The notes: generated from the letters alone by a model not told the origin. Shown: positions 14,386 to 23,263, counted from the first letter of the stretch. The stretch: DNA of 24,033 bases from a bacterium (GCA_030424955.1 JAUHVS010000009.1:1-24033), one strand, 5' to 3'. Numbers and translations are program-made.

Positions 14386-15225
14386 CCCCACCAACAGCAC
14401 CGCGCTCGAGCCGATGATGATGGCCCCGCCCAGCAGGGCCCACGGGCTCGGCGACACCCCAAACACCCACACATCGATCAGCACGGCCCACACTGGGGCC
14501 ATGTAGCCCGCCGCCGACACCACGGCGGCGCGATCGTGGCGGTACGCGTGGGTCATGAACAGCTGCCCGACCACCGAGGCGACGCCGGCCCCGATCAGCG
14601 GCGGCCAGGTCGCGGCTGAGGGCAGCGGCAGGCCGCCGCTGAGGCCCGCGCCGGCGGCCGCGGTGGCGATGACCATGATCTGAAACCAGAACACCAGGGC
14701 GGCGGGGGACTCCGTGCGGTTCAGCGCGCGCACGCTCACGTGGGCGGCGCCCGCGAAGGCTGCGCCGCCCAGGGCCACCAGCCCGGGTCCCCAGGCTGCA
14801 GGGCCCAGCTCGAGCTTGGGCCCCAGCAGCACCCCGCAGCCCACCAGCCCGACGGCCAACAAACCCCAAATGCGCGCGCCGGGCCGCTCGCCGCGGCCCA
14901 GGAACAGCGGCGCGAGGGCGGCCACGAAGAGGGGCTGGGAGCGCCAGATGAGCGAGTGATCGGCCACCGGCAGCCCCGCGGCGGCCTGGTAGGCGCCGAA
15001 CATGGCGGTGGTGCCGAGCACGAGCCGCAGGCCGAACAGGCCTCGCCGGTGGATCTGCAGGCCGCCCCGGCCCCGGGCGACGCCGTAGACCAGGGGGGCG
15101 GCGATGAGGCCCCGCCAGAACATCACCTCGAAGGTGCTCAGCTCGATCCGCGCCTGCTTCACGCACGCCACCATGACCGTGAAGCCCAGGCTGGCGATGA
15201 GCATGTACAGGGGGCCGCGGCGCAT
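14365..15225 (-). CDS. EamA/DMT-family transporter
   Basis: This 286-residue protein has about ten hydrophobic segments arranged as two EamA repeats (about 5-135 and 145-280), the standard size and layout for drug/metabolite transporters of the inner membrane. Family-like features are the opening 'MLIASLGFTVMVACVKQA', the 'EVMFWRGLIAAPLVY' block and the second-repeat 'SAAGYMAPVWAVLID' helix. The substrate is not predictable; relatives export amino acids, nucleobases or other metabolites. The ATG at 15225 has GAGGTG 6 bases upstream. It is separated by 107 bases from the upstream lipoprotein gene on the same strand, so cotranscription is possible but not evident. Confidence 0.85.
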   Translation of the reverse strand: MRRGPLYMLIASLGFTVMVACVKQARIELSTFEVMFWRGLIAAPLVYGVARGRGGLQIHRRGLFGLRLVLGTTAMFGAYQAAAGLPVADHSLIWRSQPLFVAALAPLFLGRGERPGARIWGLLAVGLVGCGVLLGPKLELGPAAWGPGLVALGGAAFAGAAHVSVRALNRTESPAALVFWFQIMVIATAAAGAGLSGGLPLPSAATWPPLIGAGVASVVGQLFMTHAYRHDRAAVVSAAGYMAPVWAVLIDVWVFGVSPSPWALLGGAIIIGSSAVLLVGRTDRAG

Positions 15226-15332
15226 GGCGCACCTCGCTGGGGGGCGGGGCCCTCAGGATGCTTGCGGGGCGGCGGGTGATTCGGCGGGGGGCAGGGTCGG
15301 GGGCCGCAGCCGGGGTCAGCCGCGGCGGGGGC

Positions 15333-16049
15333 TCACCAGGCCTCGATGACGGCCGAGGTGTAGCGCACCTGGCGGGCCACGATGTGGCCGCTGCTGCTCA
15401 GGGCGGGGTCCAGGCGGCCGAAGCGGCTGCGCTCCAGGGTCACCCGCAGGGTGCAGGGCTCGCCCATCCAGCTGCTGCGCACGTCGAGCATGCCGGGGCG
15501 CAGCAGGAACACGCCGTCGTCGAAGGCCAGGGTCTGCTCGAAGTCCCAGATGCACTCGCCGTCGATCTTCACGGTCATGTCGTCGCGGGAGCCGTTGCTC
15601 CACTCGATGGGGATGGTGTCGAAGTCCACGTCGTACACGCCGCGGGTGGCGTAGGCGCGGTAGCGATCCGGCAGCGACACCCGGGAGTTCGGGGCCGACT
15701 CGAACAGGGGCCGGTCCAGCGCGATGCGCACCGGGGTGCCGCCCAGATCGGTGGCCAGCCGGCCGCCGTAGCCCACGTAGCTGATGACCTCGCCCTCGTT
15801 CAGGCGCCGGGTGCGCCCGTCGTACTGGGCGACCAGCTCATCGCCGGCGTCCAGGTTGATGAACTCCGACCAGGCCGACCGGGCGTGTCTCAGCTCGACG
15901 TCCACCTGGGTGTCGCCAGCGCCGTCGGCGGTGAGGACGATGCTGGCCTCGATGTCGTGGGTGGCGACCTCCGACGAGCTCATCTGCCCGCAGGCGGTGG
16001 CGAAGGTGGCGGTCAGCAGGGTGAACAGGGTCTTGGTGATCGTGTTCAT
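15333..16049 (-). CDS. Predicted lipoprotein of unknown family
   Basis: This 238-residue protein has a lipoprotein signal (residues 1-19) and a lipobox ending 'FATAC', with C20 as the acylation site. Gly at +2 suggests outer-membrane sorting by the E. coli rule. The rest is mostly beta-strand-like, with two further cysteines ('GECIWDF', 'GEPCTLRV') that could form a disulfide. I recognise no domain. The ATG at 16049 has GGAG 7 bases upstream. The 189-base gap before it sets it apart from the tightly coupled lipoprotein run upstream on the same strand, so it is probably its own transcription unit, though shared export and location are suggestive. Confidence 0.7.
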   Translation of the reverse strand: MNTITKTLFTLLTATFATACGQMSSSEVATHDIEASIVLTADGAGDTQVDVELRHARSAWSEFINLDAGDELVAQYDGRTRRLNEGEVISYVGYGGRLATDLGGTPVRIALDRPLFESAPNSRVSLPDRYRAYATRGVYDVDFDTIPIEWSNGSRDDMTVKIDGECIWDFEQTLAFDDGVFLLRPGMLDVRSSWMGEPCTLRVTLERSRFGRLDPALSSSGHIVARQVRYTSAVIEAW

Positions 16050-16238
16050 GACAGGCTCCGTAAGCAAAAGTCACAGCCCCCGACGGGGGGTCACAACGCT
16101 TGTTCAACACGGAGTGCACCCCGAGCCACGGCGCGGCATCGGGGGGTGGGGCGCCCCGGGGCGGGCCAGGCGGCGCGATGGCTCGGAGGGACGGGGAGGC
16201 GGGTGGGCCATGGCCGGTGGCCGTGACCGGGGACGGGG
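16050..16238 (-). promoter_or_regulatory. Gap between the six-gene exported-protein run and the lone lipoprotein
   Basis: These 189 bases hold no gene that I can support. CCCCC-GAC-GGGGG (16077-16089) forms a short hairpin, and in the minus direction it is followed seven bases later by a short T-run (CTTTTG). It could end the upstream operon or lie in the leader of the lipoprotein. A locally AT-rich stretch at about 16091-16111 is the likeliest promoter position, without clear boxes. Confidence 0.35.
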
Positions 16239-18254
16239 CTACTCGCTGGGCAGCCGCTCGTAGGTGCCGTCGCGCTCGCCGCTGGCGCTGTGCCAGTTCG
16301 GATCCTCGGGCGGGAAGGCCTCGCCGTCGCCGTTGGCCTCGCCCGGGGTCGCGACGATGTGGCCGCGGTAGGCGGGGCGCACGTTCTCGCCCACGTTCTC
16401 GGCGCGGCGCCAGCTGCCGGGGTCGCGGCCGTCGCGGATGGGGGCGCAGTCGGCCTGCCCCGCGCAGTCGAAGTGCCGGCGCACCATGGAGTAGTTGCGC
16501 AGCGTGCCGTCGACGCTGTTGCGGCCGCCGGCGAAGGGGGGCCCGCCGTTGCCGGCGTAGTCCATGATGTTGTTGCGCGGGTCGATGAGCATGAGCTCGA
16601 GGTCGGCGTTGCGCAGGTTCATGCGCAGGAACCGGGCGTCGTTGGCCATGTTCATCACGAAGTCGGGGTTCTGGTAGGCGCTGCCGCGGAACTGGGGCCG
16701 CAGATCGTCGTAGGGCTCGGTGTTGTGGCCCAGGATCAAGAAGCGCTCGTAGGGCCCGATGACCGTGCCGGGGTACAGGCCCACCGCGAAGTCGTGCGGC
16801 GTGGCGATGTTCCACATGCTCAGGTCGATGGCCTTGTCGGTGGTGTTGAGCAGCTCGATGAACTCGTCGTTGTCGATGGCGTCGAACTCGTTGGCCTCGG
16901 GGTCATCGCAGGGCACGGTCTGGCCGGGCTGGCTGCGGTGCAGGCAGTCGCCGTCCCAGCCGTCCCACATGATCTCGTTGAACACCACGTCGCCCGGCTT
17001 GAGGCCGGTCTTGTCGCCGATCCACTGCTTGCCGAAGTGCTTTCCGATGCGCCAGATCAGGTCGAAGTAGCTGTGGTAGTGGCGGGCGAGGCGCGTGCTC
17101 TTGAGCACCATCAGCGTCTCGTCGTTGCTGATGGTGGCGCTCGACGACCAGTTGAAGGAGCCCGTGAGCACCACGCCGTGATCGGTCTCGGCGTCCATGA
17201 TCATGGACTTGCTGTGCTGGCGGCCGCCGCCGGCCTGGTAGTCGCCGGGCTGGCGGGCGTTGTCGTTGCCGTCGATGCGCATGTCGACGCCGTTGATCAG
17301 CAGCCGGTAGACCTCGTGGTAGGGGCCGTTGCTGTGCAGCTGGCTGGTGTCGATGACGCCGCGGACGTACTTGCGCAGGTAGGGGGTCTCGCAGACGACG
17401 GTCTGGGCGCAGATCTCGGCGGCGGCGGCGTCCAGATCGCCCTGGCGGGCTGGATCGCAGCAGGCGTTGTAGTGCTCGAACTCCTGGTGCTTGGCGACGA
17501 AGGCCGCGCCCACCTGGTCTTTGGTGAAGGCGAAGATGAAGAACTCCACGGAGTGCGTGGCGTTCTCGATGGCCTCCAGCATGCGCCCCATGGTGTCTTC
17601 CTGGGGCGAGAAGTGCACCTCGAGGGTGGTGTCGCCCACCTCGAACTGGTTGCCGTTGTCGACCTTGCGCTTCGCGTAGCCAAACCGGCCGGCGAACATC
17701 TGCTCGAACTCAGCCGTGAAGTCGTCGGCGACCTGGGGCGAGTCGATGATCACCCAGTGGTTGTCGTTGCGGTCGAAGCCGGTGGTGGTGATGTTCCCGG
17801 TGCCGGTGACCACGATGCGGCCATCAAACACGAAGAACTTGTTGTGCATGATGTGGTTCTGGTTGCCCACCTGGAACGGCACGTTGATGCGGTCCATCTC
17901 GTCGTAGCCGAGCACGTTGCCAAACATGTGCTTGGCGTCGCCCACGAAGCGCAGCTGCACGCCGCGGTAGAAGGCGCGCACGAGGGCCTGCACCACGCTG
18001 CGGCGGCTGAAGCCCATCACCGCGAAGTCGATGGTCTGGCTCGCCCGGTCGATGAGCTGCACCACCACGTCGTCGGCGGTGGTGTTGATGCCGTTGCTCG
18101 AGTTGCTGCCCGGGAAGTTGAAGTAGACCTCGACCTTGGGCGTGCGCATGGCGCGCTGATCGGCGTCCGACAGCTCGGTCTGGCAGGCGCTCAGGCCCAC
18201 GAGGCCCAGCAGGGTGGCGATGAGGGCCGCGCGGCCCCAGCGGCGGGTGCGCAT
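16239..18254 (-). CDS. Lipoprotein phospholipase D-superfamily hydrolase with C-terminal lamin-tail domain
   Basis: This is a 671-residue exported lipoprotein (lipobox 'LSAC', C24, Gln at +2). It carries two PLD-fold repeats (about 60-190 and 210-405), each with an intact HKD motif: H137-x-K139-x4-D144 ('HNKFFVFD') followed by 'GTGNITTTGF', and H347-x-K349-x4-D354 ('HSKSMIMD') followed by 'GSFNWSSSA'. A lamin-tail domain follows (about 420-560), opening with 'VVFNEIMWDG' and including 'DEFIELLNTTDKAIDLSMWNI'. PLD-family enzymes cleave phosphodiesters in lipids or nucleic acids; bacterial lamin-tail domains are known to accompany exported nucleases and other hydrolases, which favours a nuclease. 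The ATG overlaps the stop of the upstream gene by one base (TGATG). It is the last gene of the coupled run. Confidence 0.9.
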   Translation of the reverse strand: MRTRRWGRAALIATLLGLVGLSACQTELSDADQRAMRTPKVEVYFNFPGSNSSNGINTTADDVVVQLIDRASQTIDFAVMGFSRRSVVQALVRAFYRGVQLRFVGDAKHMFGNVLGYDEMDRINVPFQVGNQNHIMHNKFFVFDGRIVVTGTGNITTTGFDRNDNHWVIIDSPQVADDFTAEFEQMFAGRFGYAKRKVDNGNQFEVGDTTLEVHFSPQEDTMGRMLEAIENATHSVEFFIFAFTKDQVGAAFVAKHQEFEHYNACCDPARQGDLDAAAAEICAQTVVCETPYLRKYVRGVIDTSQLHSNGPYHEVYRLLINGVDMRIDGNDNARQPGDYQAGGGRQHSKSMIMDAETDHGVVLTGSFNWSSSATISNDETLMVLKSTRLARHYHSYFDLIWRIGKHFGKQWIGDKTGLKPGDVVFNEIMWDGWDGDCLHRSQPGQTVPCDDPEANEFDAIDNDEFIELLNTTDKAIDLSMWNIATPHDFAVGLYPGTVIGPYERFLILGHNTEPYDDLRPQFRGSAYQNPDFVMNMANDARFLRMNLRNADLELMLIDPRNNIMDYAGNGGPPFAGGRNSVDGTLRNYSMVRRHFDCAGQADCAPIRDGRDPGSWRRAENVGENVRPAYRGHIVATPGEANGDGEAFPPEDPNWHSASGERDGTYERLPSE

Positions 18255-19582
18255 CACGGGGCCTCCCACAGGGCCTCGAACCAGGCCACGGCGGCGGGGA
18301 AGTCGCCGGTGGTCGGGTTCGCGTTGTTCTCGCGCAGCACCACCATGTGGCCGTCGGTGAAGACGTCGCTCGGGCGGCCGGGCAGGCTGCCGTCGCGCAG
18401 CTCGGTGCTGCCAAAGGAGATGGTGGGCGACAGGGGCTGGCTCGAGATGAAGGCCTGGCCCGCGTACTTGGCGTCGTTGATGGGGCTGCGCACGGCGTCG
18501 AGGATGATGACGGTGCCCGTGGGCCCGTCCTTCTCGACCAGGCGCGCGCGGGCGCCCTCGCGGCCCAGGGCCTCCAGGGCGTCCAGGGCGGCCTCGAGGT
18601 CGTCCACCAGGCCCACGCGCTCGGTGTGATCGTCGAAGCGGTAGGCCTCGCCACGGGCGCTGGTGCCCACGATCACCCGCACGTCGAAGCCGGCCTCGAC
18701 CTTGTAGCGCAGGGCGTCGAGCAGGGCCTCGTTGCTGAAGTTCTCGCTGGCCAGCCACACGCTGGAGCGCGCGCGGTAGATCTCGTCGATCATCTGCTTG
18801 GCCAGGGGCTCCTGGGGGCCGTAGTAGGCCTCCACCACGCCGTCCTCCATGGGGTAGACGGTGCGGTTGTTGCCGTCGGCGCTGGTGCTCGCCCCGAACA
18901 GCGTCAGGGTGGTGGCGAAGGTGCCCGCCATCAGCTGTCGGAGCGTGTGGCGGAAGTCCTTGCAGAAGATCTCGCCGGTGGCGGCGAAGCCGAGCTGCCA
19001 GCGGGCCTCGACCTCGGGGGCCTCGACGTCGAACAGGCCGCCGGTGATGGCGATCAGGCGCAGGCCGTCGGCGATGACCATGGTGTGGGTCATGCGGTTC
19101 TGGCTGCCCAGGCGCCGCACGTCCAGGCCCGGCTGCGGGCTCCAGATCTGGGCGCCGTCGCCGTAGACGACCCGCACGCCGTGCTCGGACAGCGCGCGGA
19201 AGCCCGCCTCGCCCCGGGCGTCGGTGTCGGCGGCGACGTAGACGGTCACGCCCCGGGCCTGCGCGGCGGCCAGCGCGTCTGCCACCGGCACGCTGCCCAG
19301 GTGGCCAAAGGCCGCCACCACCTCGGTCTGCGCGGCGTCGATGAGCGCGATGACCCGCTGCTCGAAGGCGGCGGCGGTCAGGCCAGTGCCCTCGGGGGTC
19401 ACGAGGATGGTCTCGAAGCGCTCGAAGAAGTCGGTCTCGCCGTCGATGGCGCTGGGATCGCCCGCGTAGGCGCTGGGCCGCGGATCGCTGGTGTCGCAGG
19501 CCGACAGGGCGAGGCCCAGGGCCACGACCGCGGCGGCCCAGGGGCGCAGGCCGGGGCGACGGATCGTCGAGGCGTGCTTCAC
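18254..19582 (-). CDS. Lipoprotein with PLD-like fold and degenerate HKD motifs (probable non-catalytic paralogue)
   Basis: This is a 442-residue lipoprotein (lipobox 'LSAC', C29, Asp at +2). The layout resembles two PLD-fold repeats: 'ALIDAAQTEVVAAFGHLG' and 'ALAAAQARGVTVYVAAD' match the first, 'IYRARSSVWLASENFSNEALLDAL' and 'AGFDVRVIVG' the second. Both catalytic motifs are lost. The first reads H166-T-M168-V-I-A-D172, with Lys replaced by Met and one residue missing. The second keeps the spacing as T355-x-T357-x4-D362 but has Thr for both His and Lys. It is therefore probably a binding or structural partner of the intact enzyme encoded next. The start is GTG at 19582, forming a GTGA overlap with the upstream stop. 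The PLD assignment rests on pattern only. Confidence 0.75.
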   Translation of the reverse strand: MKHASTIRRPGLRPWAAAVVALGLALSACDTSDPRPSAYAGDPSAIDGETDFFERFETILVTPEGTGLTAAAFEQRVIALIDAAQTEVVAAFGHLGSVPVADALAAAQARGVTVYVAADTDARGEAGFRALSEHGVRVVYGDGAQIWSPQPGLDVRRLGSQNRMTHTMVIADGLRLIAITGGLFDVEAPEVEARWQLGFAATGEIFCKDFRHTLRQLMAGTFATTLTLFGASTSADGNNRTVYPMEDGVVEAYYGPQEPLAKQMIDEIYRARSSVWLASENFSNEALLDALRYKVEAGFDVRVIVGTSARGEAYRFDDHTERVGLVDDLEAALDALEALGREGARARLVEKDGPTGTVIILDAVRSPINDAKYAGQAFISSQPLSPTISFGSTELRDGSLPGRPSDVFTDGHMVVLRENNANPTTGDFPAAVAWFEALWEAP

Positions 19583-20469
19583 TGGAAATCCCCCGAGGAG
19601 ACGTAGCCGGAGTAGTCCGGGCTGTTGGGCATGCCCGGGCTGGCGAAGGTGCGGGTGCGGTAGTCGGGGTGCACCAGCCGGCGCAGCTCGCGGTGCAGCA
19701 CGGCGCGATCGCCCTGGTGCCAGTCGCTGAGCGCGTAGGTGTGCCACGCCTGATCGCGGTTGCCGCGGTTGTTGAAGATGAGCTGGATGCGCTCCATCGA
19801 CCGCGAGGTCACCAGATCCCAGGCCCCCGCGAAGGGCAGCTTGCGGTCGTCACCGGCGCCGTCGATGAGGCGCTCGTCGAGGTCGCGCAGGGTGATCTCG
19901 AAGGGGCCGTGGGGCAGCTCCAGATCCGGGATGTAGTAGTCGGCCAGGTAGCAGTCGCCGTCCACGCCGGTGCGCACGTCCTGCGGGGCGTCGTCGCAGG
20001 GGATGCGGCCGAAGGCGCCGCCGTCCCGCGCGGCGATGACGATGAAGGCGTTGGGCTCCACGGGCGCGTTGTTGATGCGCGGCGGGATGACGAACTCCCG
20101 CCGGGTGCGCACGCCGCTGGTCTGCCCCCACCAGCGGCCGTCGGCGTAGACCCCGGTGTCGATGGTGAGGATCCAGCCGGTGAAGTGCATCGGCCGCGGG
20201 TGCTTGTTCTGCAGCTCGATGAAGATGTCGCCGGGATCGTGGAACAGCCGGGTCTCGCCGTCGCCGCCGCGCACGCTGCCCGCCCAGTGGACCTCGGTGA
20301 TGTTCACGCCGCCGCGCTCACCGTTGCTCTGGTAGTCGTCCGCTGCGGTGCCGGTGCGGTAGCCGACCTGCTCGTTGCGGTCGTCGGGCTCCACCGGCGT
20401 GTCGCAGGCGCTCAGCGCCAGCGCCAGCGCGGCGAGGCTCAGGACCGTCGTGCCGCGCGCCGCGCCCAT
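19579..20469 (-). CDS. Lipoprotein with a lamin-tail-like domain
   Basis: This is a 296-residue lipoprotein with a 21-residue signal (lipobox 'LSAC', C22, Asp at +2). Residues about 54-240 resemble a lamin-tail domain: the opening strand 'VNITEVHWAGS', then 'DIFIELQNKHPRPMHFTGWIL', matching the family's IEL.N......GW pattern, then 'NAFIVIAARD' and 'SMERIQLIFNNRG'. Two cysteines in between (C158, C173) could form a disulfide. No catalytic motif is visible, so a binding or scaffolding role is likely. The same domain type ends the active PLD protein encoded two genes downstream. The ATG overlaps the upstream stop by one base (TGATG), and the stop overlaps the next start by four. Confidence 0.8.
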   Translation of the reverse strand: MGAARGTTVLSLAALALALSACDTPVEPDDRNEQVGYRTGTAADDYQSNGERGGVNITEVHWAGSVRGGDGETRLFHDPGDIFIELQNKHPRPMHFTGWILTIDTGVYADGRWWGQTSGVRTRREFVIPPRINNAPVEPNAFIVIAARDGGAFGRIPCDDAPQDVRTGVDGDCYLADYYIPDLELPHGPFEITLRDLDERLIDGAGDDRKLPFAGAWDLVTSRSMERIQLIFNNRGNRDQAWHTYALSDWHQGDRAVLHRELRRLVHPDYRTRTFASPGMPNSPDYSGYVSSGDFQ

Positions 20470-22172
20470 CAGAACGAGACCATGCCGCCGAAGCGGAACG
20501 CCCAGAAGGCCGCGTCGCCGCCCAGGGCCGTGAGCCGCTGGCCCGCGACCCGGTTGACCTTGATGGCGTAGAAGTCGCCGGGCAGGAAGGCGCCGAAGTT
20601 GGTGTAGAGCCGGAAGGCCGAGGTGGCGTTCTGGTCGCCGAAGCGCCGCGACGCCTCGACGTTGAACTCCTGGCCGAGGGCCTTGCCCGCGCGGGCCTGG
20701 GCCTCGAACTCGGCGCGGCTGCGGCCGAAGGGCGGATCGTCGATGGCGTCGATGTTGGCGACGTCGAGGAAGCTCGACGAGGTGTCGGTGTACATCCAGT
20801 AGTCCAGCCGCAGGCTGTAGGCCGACAGCTTGGCGCCGGCCGCGGCGTGCAGGAACTGGGTGCCCCCCGAGCGGCTGATGTCCTGCGGGGTGTGATCGAC
20901 CCCGAAGGCGTCGAGGTGGGCCGAGGGGCGCCACGCCGACTGCCGGCCCACGGTCAGGCCGCCCAGGCGGGCGCCGCGGAAGCCCACGAACCCGCGCTCG
21001 AACTCCAGCCCGTCGCTGGCGTACTTGGCGCCGTCGAAGTGGTAGAAGTCGGCCTCCAGGTAGACGGACGCGTTGGCCGAGGCCCGCAGGGACAGCTCGG
21101 CGCCGCCGCCAAAGGCGTTGCCGCCCGTGTCGACGTCGCGCTCCACCACCGGGCGGCGGTCGATGCCGGCGCTGCGGGCGTACTCACCGAACAGGTTCAG
21201 GTTGCCGGTCTGGCCCAGGTCGATGCGGTAGGCCAGCCGGCCGCCCGCCATGTGCTGGTAGTCGCGGTCGCGGAAGTTCCCCAGGGTGCCGCCGTAGGTG
21301 ATGTTCGCGCCCGACTGGTCGATGGGCCCACCGCCGATGGTGGCGTAGAAGTAGTAGGCCTTCATGTCGAAGCGGTCGCCGCCCTTGAAGGTGCGGTCGT
21401 ACTCGTAGATGGCCCCGCTGCGCAGGGTGTTGGTCTCGCCCCGCAGGCCGAAGACCGTCTCGCTGCCGTCGCGGAAGAACTGGTAGCCGCTCACCGGCTG
21501 GTCGTGGCCCGCGAAGAAGTCGATGGCCAGGATGCGCACGCGCCCGAAGTCGCCGGCGTCCGCCGTCACCGTGATGGCGTCCAGGGTGCCGTCGAGCATG
21601 TAGTCCTTGGGCACGCCGCCGATGCGGAAGGGCTGGCGGCCCAGGGTGGTCTTGAGCGTGAAGTCCTTCGACTCGGTGAAGGTGTAGCTCATGGCCAGGC
21701 GGAACACGTTGAGCAGCCCGTTGCGGTTGCGCGTGCGGCCCAGGCCGTCGTCGCGCCACACCAGGTCGTACTTGATCTGGGTGTCGAGCTGGATGGCCTC
21801 CTGGGGCCGGTAGGCGATGGTGGCCGCGATGTCGGTGTGCCCGAAGGTGCGCCGGTCGTCGGTGTCGATCACCCGCTGATCGGTGGACTCGTCGAGCTGC
21901 TGGTAGTCGCGGTTCTCGAAGGTGTGGATCTCGGTGGCCGAGACGATGCCGATGTAGGGCTCGCCCACCTTCGGCCGGATGCGCTGCTGGATCACCGTCT
22001 CGAGGGGATCTTCGAGGAAGCGCGCGCCGGTGGCCGTGGGCAGGCGCACGTCGGCGGCGTCCGGGTTCTCGTCGACGACGACGTTCTCTTGGTCCTGCGC
22101 GAGGGCGGTGACGCTGGCGCACAGGGCGACGGCGGCGGCGGCGCTGGCGAGGCCGCGCTTCAAGACGTTCAT
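20469..22172 (-). CDS. Outer-membrane beta-barrel protein
   Basis: This is a 567-residue exported protein with a Sec signal peptide and predicted cleavage after 'TALA' (residue 25). Most of the mature chain alternates polar and hydrophobic residues in strands of 9-12, with aromatic residues near strand ends ('FRLAMSYTFTES', 'RFDMKAYYFYATI', 'YSLRLDYWMYTD'). It ends in Phe ('GGMVSF'), the usual Bam recognition residue. The size suggests 16-18 strands, similar to alginate-export or porin-like barrels, though no family can be named with confidence. The N-terminal 60 residues after cleavage are probably periplasmic. The ATG is two bases after the upstream stop, with GAGGACGAG as ribosome-binding site. 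It is embedded among lipoproteins, so it may be a conduit or anchor for them. Confidence 0.85.
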   Translation of the reverse strand: MNVLKRGLASAAAAVALCASVTALAQDQENVVVDENPDAADVRLPTATGARFLEDPLETVIQQRIRPKVGEPYIGIVSATEIHTFENRDYQQLDESTDQRVIDTDDRRTFGHTDIAATIAYRPQEAIQLDTQIKYDLVWRDDGLGRTRNRNGLLNVFRLAMSYTFTESKDFTLKTTLGRQPFRIGGVPKDYMLDGTLDAITVTADAGDFGRVRILAIDFFAGHDQPVSGYQFFRDGSETVFGLRGETNTLRSGAIYEYDRTFKGGDRFDMKAYYFYATIGGGPIDQSGANITYGGTLGNFRDRDYQHMAGGRLAYRIDLGQTGNLNLFGEYARSAGIDRRPVVERDVDTGGNAFGGGAELSLRASANASVYLEADFYHFDGAKYASDGLEFERGFVGFRGARLGGLTVGRQSAWRPSAHLDAFGVDHTPQDISRSGGTQFLHAAAGAKLSAYSLRLDYWMYTDTSSSFLDVANIDAIDDPPFGRSRAEFEAQARAGKALGQEFNVEASRRFGDQNATSAFRLYTNFGAFLPGDFYAIKVNRVAGQRLTALGGDAAFWAFRFGGMVSF

Positions 22173-22174
22173 GC

Positions 22175-23263
22175 TCACTCGTCCTCGGCGTTCAAGACCT
22201 GGAGCTGACCCAGGCGGTTGATCCAGATGTTCTGACGTTGGAAGCCGCGCACCACGGGGCCGGTGATGGCCACGTGGGCCCCCCGGGGGGCGGCGAAGCC
22301 GCGGCGGCCGAGCTCCACGTCGACGGACGTGGCCCAGCACACGGGCAGCTGATCTTCGCTGACGCGGGCGCCCGCCTCAGCGCAGAGGCTGGGGCAGACG
22401 GCGTCCTTGCAGTAGGTGTTGTCTTCGGTGTCGCAGCGCTGGCCGCAGGTGCCGCGGCACAGCTCCATGCACACGGCGTCCGGCGTCACCCCGGAGGGGG
22501 GCGCCTCGGCCAGGGGGCGCGAGCTGATCACCAGGTCGTTGAAGTTGTCGTTCGAGGGGCTGACCACCACGTAGCCCTCGACCCGGCGCACGCTGCCGAT
22601 GTCCTCGAGGGCGAAGGGGCCGCTGGCCTCGGGGTGCTGCTCGAAGAGCACGGGCCGGTCGGGCACGCCGTCCACCAGCGGGGTGGGCAGCTTCTCGACG
22701 TCCGCCATGAGGACGTAGCGCGCGCCCGGATCACCGAAGGCTTGCATCACGCCGCGCACGGTCATGCGCAGGCGATCGCCGAAGGTGAACGGGGTGGTGC
22801 GGGCGTCGCGCAGCACGGCGACGCCGCCCGTGTCGTCGACGACGACGTAGGTGCCGTAGTTGCGCTCGTCCTGGTTGCACACCGGCACCTTGACGTACTG
22901 GCGCGGGTGCAGGGCCACCACGACCTCGATGGTCATGGGGAGCGCCTCGCTGGTCTCGGGCGCGCTGCCCTGGCACTGGTCGGTGGTGAAGGTGGCGTCG
23001 GCGTCCACCCACAGGTTGGGGGACTCCCGGCTCACGCCCTCGTCGGGCAGGATCGCCAGCAGATCCGCGAGCCCCGGCGTGCCGGCGGCGGGCAGGCCGT
23101 AGCTCAGCCCGTCCGCCCGGTCCCGAAAGTCCACGGGCTCCTGGATCTCACGCTGCACGGGCGGCGTGTCCCAGATGTCGCCCGGGGGCGTGCGCACCGC
23201 CTCGGGCTCGGCACAGGCGGTGACGCCCGCCAAGAGCGCGAGCGTCCACCGGAGATCAGTCAT
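22175..23263 (-). CDS. Lipoprotein with two OB-fold-like regions and a cysteine cluster
   Basis: This is a 362-residue lipoprotein (lipobox 'VTAC', C17, Ala at +2). Two regions look like OB folds: about 110-200 ('YGTYVVVDDTGGVAVLRD', 'FGDRLRMTVRGVMQAFG', 'YVLMADVEKL') and about 222-350 ('VRRVEGYVVVSPS', 'RGAHVAITGPVVRG', 'NIWINRLGQLQVLN'). The second is interrupted by a cluster of seven cysteines at 265, 269, 273, 277, 285, 290 and 294, followed by C309, probably a disulfide-rich insertion. OB folds in exported bacterial proteins often bind DNA or glycans. The ATG at 23263 overlaps the upstream stop by 8 bases. It shares the OB-like pattern with the upstream partial gene. The fold call comes from strand pattern only. 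Confidence 0.75.
   Translation of the reverse strand: MTDLRWTLALLAGVTACAEPEAVRTPPGDIWDTPPVQREIQEPVDFRDRADGLSYGLPAAGTPGLADLLAILPDEGVSRESPNLWVDADATFTTDQCQGSAPETSEALPMTIEVVVALHPRQYVKVPVCNQDERNYGTYVVVDDTGGVAVLRDARTTPFTFGDRLRMTVRGVMQAFGDPGARYVLMADVEKLPTPLVDGVPDRPVLFEQHPEASGPFALEDIGSVRRVEGYVVVSPSNDNFNDLVISSRPLAEAPPSGVTPDAVCMELCRGTCGQRCDTEDNTYCKDAVCPSLCAEAGARVSEDQLPVCWATSVDVELGRRGFAAPRGAHVAITGPVVRGFQRQNIWINRLGQLQVLNAEDE

Noticed and set aside
16094..16105. CAAC-N4-GTTC, reminiscent of a Gram-positive SOS box (GAAC-N4-GTTC)
   Set aside because: One arm has a mismatch, the organism is a diderm with a probably different LexA site, and the downstream gene is an unrelated lipoprotein.
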